Source: an uncultured Acidovorax sp. (GTDB lineage: Bacteria; Pseudomonadota; Gammaproteobacteria; Burkholderiales; Burkholderiaceae_C). Taken from it: a DNA stretch of 64,000 nucleotides. The stretch covers positions 62,001 through 126,000 of the forward strand of contig CAJYKV010000015.1 in the NCBI GenBank assembly GCA_913774955.1. The letters run 5' to 3'. Of the stretch, positions 1 to 8,607 are shown piece by piece. Position numbers and translations under genes: made by a program. Position 1 is the stretch's first letter, and every line of letters begins with the position of its first letter. Below the pieces are notes generated by a model. It saw nothing but the letters and a program-made list of their open reading frames with translations. It was not told the DNA's origin and made no database searches.

Positions 1-72
1 GGCCACGGCGGCCGGCACGGCCACGGCCAGCCGGCACCGGCGCCCGTGGCGCCGCCTCCCGCTCCGCAGTGA
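1..72 (+). CDS. C-terminal tail of an unidentified gene (partial)
   Basis: Reading from base 1 in frame 1 gives 23 codons and then TGA. The peptide starts Gly-His-Gly-Gly-Arg-His-Gly-His and ends in a Pro/Ala-rich stretch. Such low-complexity tails are common at the ends of proteins in GC-rich genomes. The body of the gene lies outside the window, so no function can be given. Even the reading frame rests only on its being open with a plausible stop before the pagL promoter region. Confidence 0.35.
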   Translation, partial: GHGGRHGHGQPAPAPVAPPPAPQ

Positions 73-198
73 TGGGATGAGGCCGACGCGGCCGTCGCTG
101 ACGCGGCGGCCGCCTACAGTGGATGACCAGTCGCGGTTCTACAGTGTGCCGCGCCGAGTGTGCAACCTCACAGTCGCGATATAACTGGAAATTCACTC

Positions 199-789
199 AT
201 GAATCAATCATTCACGAAGCGCCTCGGCGCCACGCTGGTGGCCCGGGGCGCTTTCTTCGTTCTGGCGGCCGTCACGGCGATGGGCGTCCAGGCACAGACG
301 GCCGGCACGGCCGACACCCCATCGGTGTACCTGCAGGGCGGCTGGGCGGAGCACAGCACCGATGCGGCCACCCTGGGCGTCACCCTGCCCTGGGGCAACT
401 GGCGCAGCGAACTGCTGGGCCATGAGGTGCGCGGTTACTGGGACATCTACGCCAGCCGCTGGTCGTACGATGGTGTCGCGGGCGGATCCAGCCACGCCAC
501 GCTCGTCGGCGTCACGCCCACCTTCCGCCTGCGGCCCGACAACGGCCGCTCCGCCTTCTTCTGGGAAGGCGGCATCGGCGTCACCTACATGGACAAGCGC
601 TACGAAACGATCCACAAGGAGTTCGGCACGCGCTACAACTTCGCTTCCCACCTGGGCCTGGGCTACAGCTTGGGAGCGCAGCGCCAGCACGAGGTGATGG
701 TGCGTGTGCAGCACCTCTCCAACGGCGGCATCAAGAAGCCGAACCCCGGCGAGAACTTCGTCCAGCTGCGTTACGCCTACCACTTCTGA
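199..789 (+). CDS. pagL: Lipid A 3-O-deacylase, PagL family
   Basis: Outer-membrane beta-barrel esterase that removes the 3-O-linked acyl chain from lipid A. The 196-residue product has a signal peptide (cleavage likely after Ala32, Val-Gln-Ala). It ends in alternating aromatic/hydrophobic residues with a terminal Phe, typical of barrel proteins recognised by BamA. Near the C terminus His172-Leu-Ser174 with Asn175 and Glu185 match the His-Ser-Glu catalytic arrangement of PagL. ATG 199 is preferred over the in-frame ATG at 160 because it starts the signal peptide and has GGAA 8 bases upstream. A strong terminator follows. Family assignment is by motif; activity is inferred. Confidence 0.85.
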   Translation: MNQSFTKRLGATLVARGAFFVLAAVTAMGVQAQTAGTADTPSVYLQGGWAEHSTDAATLGVTLPWGNWRSELLGHEVRGYWDIYASRWSYDGVAGGSSHATLVGVTPTFRLRPDNGRSAFFWEGGIGVTYMDKRYETIHKEFGTRYNFASHLGLGYSLGAQRQHEVMVRVQHLSNGGIKKPNPGENFVQLRYAYHF

Positions 790-838
790 CCATCGAAACG
801 GCCAGCCGGCCCCGCTGCCGGCACCCGTCTTCCAGAGA

Positions 839-862
839 GCCCCGCCCCGCGGGGCTTTTTTT
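839..862 (+). terminator. Rho-independent terminator of pagL
   Basis: A perfect 7-bp stem (GCCCCGC at 839-845 with GCGGGGC at 849-855), a 3-base loop and seven T residues, 50 bases after the pagL stop codon. Confidence 0.9.
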
Positions 863-922
863 CGGGCGTGTTTTCCGCACATTGTGGATAAGTCTGGGGG
901 TATTTCTGGAGCAACTGCGGTG

Positions 923-1110
923 TTATCCACAGGAGCGGCCGGTCGGCCGAAGTTGTTATCGGTCGGCGCGCGGGTTGACCCCGATCTGCACCACAGGGTT
1001 GGGCCGCACCCAAGTCCGCGCAGCCATTGGACAAAAGACGCTTGTCCACAGAAGGGGCCGGTCCTTACTACTATTCCTATGGTTTTATAAAAGCTTTCAA
1101 GTAATAACAA
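923..1110 (+). repeat. Origin unwinding unit A (DnaA boxes, GC block, DnaA-trios, AT-rich)
   Basis: In order: DnaA box 923-931, the motif CCACAGGGTTGG at 991-1002, DnaA box 1042-1050, a 14-base GC-rich spacer (1051-1064), then TTA CTA CTA TTC CTA from 1065, and an AT-rich run from 1081. CTA on this strand corresponds to the 3'-GAT-5' DnaA-trio. Spacing is the same as in unit B, about 600 bp downstream. Confidence 0.65.
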
Positions 1111-1522
1111 GAACATCCGTCCGGGGCACCGAAAACGGTCCGCGGGCAGGTTTTTGCGCCGATCCGGCCGCGGGGCGGTGGCTGCCGCCGGACATGCGTG
1201 CGTGGTGCACGGCCGGCGGGGCTGGCAGCGGCGCTTGGTTTTGCCGACTGGCGGTTGCCAGGGGTCTTGGGAAGGGATTTCGGGCACCAGTGCCCGCTTC
1301 CGGCGCCATGGGCCGGTCGCCAGGGGTGCGTTCCGCGGGGCCGGCCCGCAGCGAGCGCCGTTGGAAGGCCGCCAGCCAGGGTTCCACCAGCCCGTTTCGG
1401 CGGATACATGCGCCCCGTATCCGTCCCCAAGCCCCATGGACCCGTGGATTTCGCCCTGGCAGGCTGCTCGACAGGCGCTCAGGAAGAACAACCCTGGGGA
1501 CATCTTTCGCACAAGCGCCCAG

Positions 1523-1710
1523 TTGTCCACACGACAAGGGCGGTGCGCAGATTTGTCCCCGCCGCGCGGACAGCGGCAGCCGGGTGCCACCCACAGGGTT
1601 GGTCTGCGTCAAAAACCGTTGCCACACAACGGAAATTTGCAGTTATCCACAGAACGGGCCGGTCCTTACTACTACGACTATGTTTTTATAAAAACTACAA
1701 AGAAGAAGAC
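1523..1710 (+). repeat. Origin unwinding unit B (imperfect direct repeat of unit A)
   Basis: DnaA box 1523-1531, CCACAGGGTTGG at 1591-1602, perfect DnaA box 1643-1651, a 14-base GC spacer, then TTA CTA CTA CGA CTA from 1666 and an AT-rich run from 1681. First box to motif is 68 bp in both units and motif to second box is 51 or 52 bp. Sequence between the landmarks has diverged, so the architecture looks preserved rather than freshly copied. Confidence 0.65.
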
Positions 1711-1977
1711 AGGGACAACCAGGGCGCGGAAATCAGGGGCCGTTCAACGTGCGGAAGGAGCGTGAGATCGACGCAGGAGAAGCCAGACAGGTACGGACGC
1801 ACGGCGCAGGCATTGCACAGGCCCCTGGAAGGGCCAGGAAGGCCGTTTGGCGGGTTTCACGTAGGGGGTGGGCACCCTGCCGCTGAAAAACGCTTCGCGG
1901 GCGTCTGGTGGGGTGTGGGAAGGTCGCCTGCGATGATCGCGGGGCGCATGGTGCCGCTCCAAGGGTGCGGCAGCGGC

Positions 1978-4900
1978 TCAGCGGGCGGTGATCCGGGCGC
2001 GCAGGAAGTCTTCGAGGGCCGTCTCGGGCAGCGGGCGGCTGAAGAAATAGCCCTGGTAGGCACGGCAGCCGGCATGTTCGAGCCAGCCGCGCTGTTCGAC
2101 GGTTTCGACGCCCTCGGCGATCACGTCCAGGCCCAGGCTGCGCGAGAGCGCGATGATCGTGTCCACGATGGCCGCGTCGTTCGGATCGGCCAGCAGGTCG
2201 CGCACGAAGCTCTGGTCGATCTTGAGCTGGTCCAGCGGCATGCGCTTGAGGTAGCTCAGCGACGAGTAGCCCGTGCCGAAATCGTCCAGCGAGAAACCGA
2301 CGCCATGGGCGCGCAGGGCCGACATGGTGGCGATCGTGGTTTCCATGTCCTCGACGAAGAGGCTTTCCGTCAGTTCCAGCTTCAGCCGGTTGGCCGGCGC
2401 GCCCGTGGACGTGATGGCGCGCACCACGTCCTCCACGAACGCCTCGTGGTGGAACTGGCGCGAGCTCACGTTCACCGCCATGCTGAGGTGGGCCCGCTGG
2501 GGGATGCCTTTCCAGCGGGCGAGCTGCGTGCAGGCGGTGTGCAGCACCCAGCGGCCCAGCGGCAGCACCAGGCCCGTTTCCTCCGCCAGCGGAATGAATT
2601 CGCCGGGCGAGACCATGCCGCGGTGCGGATGCGGCCAGCGCACGAGCGCCTCCACGCCGGTCACGCAGCCGCGGTGGTCCACCTGGGGCTGGTAGTGCAG
2701 CATGAACTGGTCGCGCGCCAGCGCGGCGCGCAGGTCGTTCTCGAGTTCGGCGCGGGCCGTCACCACCGCCTGCATGCCCGGGTCGAAGAAGCGCAGCGTG
2801 TTGCGGCCGGCGGTCTTGGCCTGGTACATGGCGAGGTCGGCCTGCTTGAGCAGTTCGCCCACGGTGGAGGTGCGTCCGTCGCCGAACGGCGCCACCCCGA
2901 TGCTGGGCGTGCTGCGGTAGTGGTAGCCCTGCAGCACGTAGGGCGTGGCCAGCACCGACAGGATCTTCTCCCCCACGGTGCGCGCGCTCATGGCGAGCTC
3001 GTCGGCATGGGCGCTCAAGCCCTCCACCATCACCACGAACTCGTCGCCGCCCAGGCGGGCGACGGTGTCCACCGAGCGTACGCAGGTGTTCAGGCGTGCC
3101 GCCACCTGCTGCAGCAGCACGTCGCCCTGGTCGTGGCCCAGGGTGTCGTTCAGGGTTTTGAAGTTGTCCAGGTCGATGAAGAGCAGCGCCCCGCCCTGGC
3201 GGCGGCGGTGCGCCGTGGCCAGGGCCTGGCGCATGCGGTCCATCAGCAGCATCCGGTTGGGCAGGCCGGTGAGCGAATCGTAGAACGCCAGGCGCTGGAT
3301 CTCCCGCTCGGTCGCCTTGCGCTGGCCGATGTCGGTGTTGATCGCCAGGATCGCGTCGGGCTGGCCCTGCTCGCCCGGGATCAGCGTCCAGCGGCCCTCC
3401 ACGTCCAGGCGGCGGCCGTCGCGGTGGAACTGCACGATCTCGCCGGACCATTCGCCGTGCTCGCGCGTGGTCTGGGTGGCGCGCAGGAATTCCTGCATGT
3501 CCTGGTAGAGCAGCGTGGCGATGGACTGGCCGGTCGCCTCTTCGCGCGTCCATCCGTACAGGCGCTCGGCGCCTTCGTTCCAGAACGTGATGCGGTGGTC
3601 CAGGTCGCGCACGATGATCGCGTCGCGCGCCTTGTCGAGCAGCGAGGCCTGCCGGCGGATGTGCGCGTCCGAGGCCTGGCGCGCCATCTCGGCGGCGGCC
3701 CGGGCCGCGAAGATGCGCAGCGTGGAAATCACCATGCCCGGCTGCTGCATCGGCTCGCGGAACACCACGAACACGAAGCCGATGGCGTGTCCCTCGGCAT
3801 CGCGCAGCTGCAGGCCGACGTAGGCCTGCGCGCCCATGCGCGCGGCGGGCGAATCGGGGTAGAGCTCCGAGATGCCGTGCGGTATCACGCACTCGGCCTC
3901 GTTCACGAGGCGCAGGCTCGGCGTGCCTTCCAGCGCGTACTCGGCATTGGGCTGCGCGACGCCCTCTTCCACGCGCGACAGCGTCACCGCGCGCGGCAAC
4001 TGGCCGCCCGGCTGCGGCAGCAGGCGCGTCACGCAACCCGCCTGCGCACCCAGCGCGTCGCACATGTGGCTGGCGAGCTGCTTGAAGAACTGCGTGCCGG
4101 TGCTGGCCGACACCGCGGCCGCCGCCTTGAGCACCACCGCCTGCAGGCGCTGCTGGTCTTGGCGCGTGCGCAGGCTGCCCAGCCCGAAGGCGATGTCGTT
4201 GGCGAGCTGCTGCAGCAGCTCGGTTTCCTCGGCGCCGGTCTCCAGCACATCCTCGGGATAGAGCGTGAGCAGCCCGAACACCTGTTCCGCATCGCGCAGC
4301 GGCAGGCTGATGACGGCGGGCAGGCCCTGCTCCATGAGCGGCTGCGCCCAGAGGTCCGCGTCCGGGGCCTTGGCCAGATCGTGCACGATGACCGGGCGGC
4401 CGGTGCGCAATGCTTCGCCAGAGGGGCCGGGGCTGTGCGGTGTCCAGGGAGCGTCCTGCCGGCCATGGGGGCGCAGGGCCTCCACGGCCACGGTCGTCAG
4501 GCCGGCCCATGCCACCGGCTCGATGCTGCGGCGCTCCGTGCCCCCGACGGTCCAGCTGCGCACCATGCCCACCCAGGCACTGCGGTAGCCGCCGACCTCG
4601 CGCGCGATGCGGCACACCTCCGAGAGCAGGGCCGATTCGCTGGTGGCGCGCACCAGCGCCTCGTTGCAGGCGCTCAGCAGCCGCTGCACCGTGCCGACGC
4701 GCGCCAGCTCGCGCTCCACGCGCATGCGCTGCGTCACGTCGGTGGCGAGCACCTGCCGCGCGGACCGTCCGGCAAAAGTGGTGTCGCCCGCGTAGACCTC
4801 CATGTCGATCAGCGTGCCGTCCTTGCGGCAGTGGCGGCGGTGCACGCCGTCGCGCCGCTCCCCGGGCGGCAGGGCGCGCGCTTCCACTTCCCGCTGCGCG

Positions 4901-6483
4901 CGTTCCTGCGGGGGCCAGAGCTGCGCGGTCGTCATGCCCAGCAGTTCGGCTTCCGTGTAGCCGTAGTGGCGCACCATGGCGCGGTTCACCGCGAGGATGC
5001 GCAGGCTGCCGCGTTCATAGACCCACATCGGCTGCGGATGGGCATCGAAGAGCGAGCGGTATTGCTGCTCCGACGCGCTCAGCTGCGCGGCGTAGCTGCG
5101 CAGCTGCAGCACGGCGCCCAGCGATTCGGCCAGGATCTGCACGTAGGCCACATGGCGCTGCGTGAACGTGAACAGCGGATCGGCGTTCACCTTCAGCATG
5201 CCCAGCATGTTCTCGCCGGCACGCAGCGGCGCCGCGATGAACGACAGCGCTCCGTGCCGGCCTCCGTCGGTGGCCAGCAGCGCCTGCGGCTGCGCGCCGT
5301 CGCTGTGCAGCACGGTCTGCCCCGCGCCCAGCTGCTCCCAGAGCGGGTAGCCGAGCACGGGCCGCGATTCGTCCAGGGGTTCGGAGCGGCGGCCGGTGCC
5401 GGCGCGCACGCGCAGGCGTTCGCCCTCGCGCAGCACCACCATGGCGCCGTGGCCGTCCGCGAGGTCCATGGCGGTGCGGGCCGCCAATTGCAGCACTTCG
5501 TCCAGCGGCAGCTCGGGGGCGCTCATGCGCTGCTGCACGCGCACCAGCTCGGCATGGGCGCTCGCGTCCCGCTGCGCCTGCAGGGCACTCTGCTTCTGGC
5601 CGCTGATGTCGGTCATGCCGCCCACCATGCGCACCGCCGTGCCCTCGTCGTCGCGGATCACGAAGCCGCGGTCGCGTACCCAGGCATAGGTGCCGTCCTG
5701 GCGGCGGAAGCGGTATTCGTCGGTCCAGTGCCGGGACGTTCCCTCGATGGTCGCATGGATGCCCTCGAGCACGTGGTCGCTGTCGTCCGGATGCAGTCGC
5801 TGCGTCCAGGAGGTGCTGTCGTGCGGCAGCGTGTGCAGCGGCACGCCGAACAGGGTTTCCATGCCCTCGTTCCACCACATCGAATCATCGGTGAGGTTCC
5901 AGTCCCAGATCGCGTCGGCCGTGGCGCGCGCCACGAGGTGGAAGCGTTCCTCGGACAGCGCGCGCTCCTGCGCGCGCCGCACCCAGCCCCGCCGCTGCCG
6001 CCGCAGCTCCAGCAGCGCCATCGTCTGCTCGGCGATGGCCGCGAGCGCCTCCTGCCGCGCGGCATCCAGCGTGCGGACCGCCGTGTCCATGGCCACCACG
6101 GCGCCCAGCACCAGCCCATCGGCGTTGCGGATCGGCATGCAGGCGCACATGCGGATGCGGGGCGGCCCCAGCACCAGGGGATGGCTGCACAGCGTGGCAT
6201 GGGCGCGGGCGTCTTCGACCTGCACGAGCTGCCCGCCCTGCGCGAGCGTGCAGAGCGTGTGGGCGCCGGCCAGTTTCTGCAGCATGTCGACGGCCATGCC
6301 CGTGCTCGCCTTGAACCACTCGCGGTCCGCGTCCACGAAGCCGATCACGGCCAGGGGCGCATCGCACAGGTGCGCAGCGAGGCGGGCCAGCTGGTCGAAG
6401 GTGTCCTCGGTCGGAGTGTCGAGGATGGCGCAGGCGTGCAGCGCATCCAGGCGCCGGCCGGGAGCGTCCGTGCGGGCCCCCAT
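1978..6483 (-). CDS. Multi-sensor GGDEF-EAL protein (cyclic di-GMP turnover)
   Basis: A 1501-residue cytoplasmic signalling protein without obvious membrane segments. Approximate domain order: GAF (10-165), PAS (175-310), GAF (330-460), PAS (475-590), GAF (600-770), GAF (785-930), PAS (945-1065), GGDEF (1070-1235), EAL (1245-1495). The cyclase signature is intact (Gly-Gly-Asp-Glu-Phe near 1146). The phosphodiesterase part keeps Glu-Ala-Leu near 1278 plus the downstream DDFGTG and EGVE motifs, so both activities are possible. ATG 6483 is used because the longer frame would need a TTG start at 6504. No neighbour shares its strand closely, so it is probably monocistronic. Sensed ligands are unknown. 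Confidence 0.9.
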   Translation of the reverse strand: MGARTDAPGRRLDALHACAILDTPTEDTFDQLARLAAHLCDAPLAVIGFVDADREWFKASTGMAVDMLQKLAGAHTLCTLAQGGQLVQVEDARAHATLCSHPLVLGPPRIRMCACMPIRNADGLVLGAVVAMDTAVRTLDAARQEALAAIAEQTMALLELRRQRRGWVRRAQERALSEERFHLVARATADAIWDWNLTDDSMWWNEGMETLFGVPLHTLPHDSTSWTQRLHPDDSDHVLEGIHATIEGTSRHWTDEYRFRRQDGTYAWVRDRGFVIRDDEGTAVRMVGGMTDISGQKQSALQAQRDASAHAELVRVQQRMSAPELPLDEVLQLAARTAMDLADGHGAMVVLREGERLRVRAGTGRRSEPLDESRPVLGYPLWEQLGAGQTVLHSDGAQPQALLATDGGRHGALSFIAAPLRAGENMLGMLKVNADPLFTFTQRHVAYVQILAESLGAVLQLRSYAAQLSASEQQYRSLFDAHPQPMWVYERGSLRILAVNRAMVRHYGYTEAELLGMTTAQLWPPQERAQREVEARALPPGERRDGVHRRHCRKDGTLIDMEVYAGDTTFAGRSARQVLATDVTQRMRVERELARVGTVQRLLSACNEALVRATSESALLSEVCRIAREVGGYRSAWVGMVRSWTVGGTERRSIEPVAWAGLTTVAVEALRPHGRQDAPWTPHSPGPSGEALRTGRPVIVHDLAKAPDADLWAQPLMEQGLPAVISLPLRDAEQVFGLLTLYPEDVLETGAEETELLQQLANDIAFGLGSLRTRQDQQRLQAVVLKAAAAVSASTGTQFFKQLASHMCDALGAQAGCVTRLLPQPGGQLPRAVTLSRVEEGVAQPNAEYALEGTPSLRLVNEAECVIPHGISELYPDSPAARMGAQAYVGLQLRDAEGHAIGFVFVVFREPMQQPGMVISTLRIFAARAAAEMARQASDAHIRRQASLLDKARDAIIVRDLDHRITFWNEGAERLYGWTREEATGQSIATLLYQDMQEFLRATQTTREHGEWSGEIVQFHRDGRRLDVEGRWTLIPGEQGQPDAILAINTDIGQRKATEREIQRLAFYDSLTGLPNRMLLMDRMRQALATAHRRRQGGALLFIDLDNFKTLNDTLGHDQGDVLLQQVAARLNTCVRSVDTVARLGGDEFVVMVEGLSAHADELAMSARTVGEKILSVLATPYVLQGYHYRSTPSIGVAPFGDGRTSTVGELLKQADLAMYQAKTAGRNTLRFFDPGMQAVVTARAELENDLRAALARDQFMLHYQPQVDHRGCVTGVEALVRWPHPHRGMVSPGEFIPLAEETGLVLPLGRWVLHTACTQLARWKGIPQRAHLSMAVNVSSRQFHHEAFVEDVVRAITSTGAPANRLKLELTESLFVEDMETTIATMSALRAHGVGFSLDDFGTGYSSLSYLKRMPLDQLKIDQSFVRDLLADPNDAAIVDTIIALSRSLGLDVIAEGVETVEQRGWLEHAGCRAYQGYFFSRPLPETALEDFLRARITAR

Positions 6484-6737
6484 GGTCAGCGTTCCAGGCG
6501 GCAAGTGAAAGCCCTGCGCTCAGGAACGTGCGACGTCGGAGGCGGGGGCGGCTGCACCTGCATGGCGTGGGCGTGGTGATGGTTGGACGGGGACTGGCAC
6601 GGCCGGAGCCGCCCGCTGTCGGAAGCGGGTGATCCAGGGACTGCGTGTTTCCGAATGTACACCCTGGCCGCCCGGTACGGACGTTACTGCAGGATGGAAT
6701 CCGTGCAGAAAACAACAGCCCGGCGGGCGAAACCGGC

Positions 6738-7892
6738 TCAACCGTGGCGGCGCCGCGTACGCACGGCCGATGCCAGCCCCTCCAGCACCGGAACCGTCTG
6801 GGCGAGACTGATGCAGGCATCCGTCACCGACACCCCGCGCTGCAGCGGCTGGCCTGCGACGATGTCCTGGCGGCCCTCTTCGAGGTGGCTTTCGATCATC
6901 AGGCCGGTGATCCGCGCATCGCCGGCCGCGATCTGCGCCGCCACGTCGGCCGCCACGTCGATCTGGCGGCGGTGCTGTTTGCTGCTGTTGGCGTGCGAGA
7001 CGTCGATCATCACCTGCTCGCGCAGGCCGGCGCCGCGCAGCAGCGCGCAGGCCGCGTCCACATCGGCTGCCGCGTAGTTGGGCTGCCGGCCGCCGCGCAG
7101 GATCACGTGGCAGTCGCGGTTGCCGCGCGTCTCGAAGATCGCCGCCTGTCCCATCTTCGTCATGCCCATGAAGGCATGGGGCGCCTGGGCCGCGAGGATG
7201 GCGTCGGAAGCCACCTTCACACCGCCGTCGGTGCCGTTCTTGAACCCCACCGGGCAGGAAAGGCCGCTGGCCAGCTGGCGGTGGCTCTGGCTCTCGGTGG
7301 TGCGGGCGCCGATCGCGCCCCAGCTGACCAGGTCGCTGATGAACTGCGGCGAGAGCAGATCGAGGAATTCCGTGCCCACGGGCAGGCCGAGCGCGAGCAC
7401 GTCCAGCAGCAGTGCCCGCGCCATCTCCAGTCCTTCGTTGATGGCGAAGCTGCCGTCCAGGTGCGGGTCGTTGATGTAGCCCTTCCAGCCCACGGTGGTG
7501 CGGGGCTTCTCGAAATACACCCGCATCACCACGAGCAGGTCGGCCGCCAGCCGGTCGGCATGCTCCTTGAGCGCCCTCGCGTATTCCATCGCCTGGCCGT
7601 GGTCATGGATGGAGCACGGCCCCACCACCACCACGAGCCGGTCGTCCTCGCCGTGCAGCACGCGCGAGAGCGCGGCACGGCTCGATTCCACCAGCGCCTG
7701 CGCGCTGTCGGGCGCCGGCAGCCATTCCTGCAGCAGCGCCGGCGTGATCAGCGGCCGCACGGCCTTGATGCGCGTGTCGTCGATGCGCGTGGTGTCGTGG
7801 GTGCCGGGCTGCGGCGCGGTGCGGTGGACGTGCGAAGCGGAAACGGAAGCGGATGCGACGCCGGCGGCGTCCTGGGAAAGGGTGGGGTTCAT
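6738..7892 (-). CDS. aroG: 3-deoxy-7-phosphoheptulonate (DAHP) synthase, class I
   Basis: Catalyses the first step of the shikimate pathway: phosphoenolpyruvate plus erythrose-4-phosphate to DAHP. The 384-residue protein follows the AroF/AroG/AroH type along its length, with GARTTESQ, the PVGFKNGTDG segment, the RGG motif and a SHANSSK stretch carrying metal and substrate ligands. The start is ATG 7892; upstream in-frame codons have no family-like sequence. Which aromatic amino acid inhibits it cannot be read with confidence, so the symbol denotes family rather than isozyme. No Trp, Phe or Tyr leader peptide was seen upstream. Confidence 0.92.
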   Translation of the reverse strand: MNPTLSQDAAGVASASVSASHVHRTAPQPGTHDTTRIDDTRIKAVRPLITPALLQEWLPAPDSAQALVESSRAALSRVLHGEDDRLVVVVGPCSIHDHGQAMEYARALKEHADRLAADLLVVMRVYFEKPRTTVGWKGYINDPHLDGSFAINEGLEMARALLLDVLALGLPVGTEFLDLLSPQFISDLVSWGAIGARTTESQSHRQLASGLSCPVGFKNGTDGGVKVASDAILAAQAPHAFMGMTKMGQAAIFETRGNRDCHVILRGGRQPNYAAADVDAACALLRGAGLREQVMIDVSHANSSKQHRRQIDVAADVAAQIAAGDARITGLMIESHLEEGRQDIVAGQPLQRGVSVTDACISLAQTVPVLEGLASAVRTRRRHG

Positions 7893-7975
7893 GGGCGGCG
7901 ATTGTCGCGCGCCGGCATGACGGCACCCTTGCGCCAGGTCGCTCCGGGCCGCCTGCACCGCCCGGTCCGGGATCT

Positions 7976-8539
7976 TCAGGGCCTGCGGAACGCGATCGGC
8001 TGGCGGGACCAGTAGCCCGAACTGAAGCGGTCCAGCTTCACCGTGCCGCCCGTGGAGGGCGCATGCACGAAGCGGCCGCCTTCCACCACGATGCCCGCAT
8101 GCGTCGGCCGCCCGGAGCCGAAGATCACCAGGTCGCCGGTGCGCTCGTCGCCCGCCGGCACGGGGGCGCCGAAATCGCTCAGCTGCGCCACCGTGCGCGG
8201 CGGCGGAATCCCCGCGAGGCTGCGGTACACATAGCCGATCAGGCCGCTGCAGTCGAAACCGCCCTCGGGCGTGTTGCCGCCGTAGCGGTAGGGCGTGCCG
8301 ACCAGGCCCATCGCGTGGATCGCGATGTCGCTCGATTGCTCGGGCGTGAGGCGCGAATACGCATAACCGGGCGCCGCGCCACGCCGGCCGCGGGAGGGCG
8401 ACGTGCCGCAGGCGGGCAGCAACAGCACGGCCGCCAACGATGCCGCGGCGAGCACGGTGCGGCGGGAAGAACTGCCCACCGCGGCGGCGTCACCACGGGC
8501 ACTGCGGGCGCTGCGGGCAAAGGGGGACTCGGTCTCCAT
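7976..8539 (-). CDS. NlpC/P60 family cell-wall peptidase, putative lipoprotein
   Basis: 187-residue C40-family cysteine peptidase likely to cut peptidoglycan stem peptides. The N terminus has an Arg-rich start, a hydrophobic segment and a lipobox-like Leu-Leu-Pro-Ala-Cys, suggesting a lipid-anchored envelope protein. The catalytic Cys lies in the Phe-Asp-Cys-Ser-Gly motif and the His in Thr-His-Ala-Gly-Ile-Val, with a second conserved His in Phe-Val-His-Ala-Pro. Its start lies only about 70 bases from the leuA stop on the same strand, so read-through from leuA is possible. Confidence 0.85.
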   Translation of the reverse strand: METESPFARSARSARGDAAAVGSSSRRTVLAAASLAAVLLLPACGTSPSRGRRGAAPGYAYSRLTPEQSSDIAIHAMGLVGTPYRYGGNTPEGGFDCSGLIGYVYRSLAGIPPPRTVAQLSDFGAPVPAGDERTGDLVIFGSGRPTHAGIVVEGGRFVHAPSTGGTVKLDRFSSGYWSRQPIAFRRP

Positions 8540-8607
8540 GGCGCCGCAGATTACCGCAGGTGCGGAAACCGGCGGCGTTCACCGGATTTCCGCGGGGCTC
8601 TGGAACG

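Larger units (their letters stand above)
870..1977. other. Candidate chromosomal replication origin (oriC), non-coding
   Basis: This 1.1 kb stretch holds no convincing gene. It contains perfect DnaA boxes (TTATCCACA) at 883-891 (minus), 923-931 (plus) and 1643-1651 (plus), and one-mismatch boxes (TTGTCCACA) at 1042-1050 and 1523-1531 (plus). Two AT-rich patches (about 1081-1110 and 1681-1700) interrupt very GC-rich sequence. Each is preceded by a DnaA box, a 14-base GC-rich spacer and CTA triplets, the order known for bacterial origin-unwinding elements. The stretches between the units (1116-1500) and after the second unit (1716-1977) show nothing recognisable. Against it: the strand preference of genes switches near 31 kb, by dnaA, rather than here. 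Confidence 0.6.

Noticed and set aside
208-1590. A 460-codon minus-strand frame through pagL and the origin region
   Set aside because: It overlaps a clear gene and DnaA-box DNA, and its product is low-complexity without any recognisable motif.
1198-6579. A 1793-codon open frame on the plus strand
   Set aside because: It lies opposite the GGDEF-EAL gene, has His/Arg/Gly/Ala-rich antisense composition and no domain; long antisense frames are expected at this GC content.
6505-6737. Regulatory element between the GGDEF-EAL and aroG genes
   Set aside because: No DnaA box, leader peptide or convincing promoter pair was found in this 233 bp.
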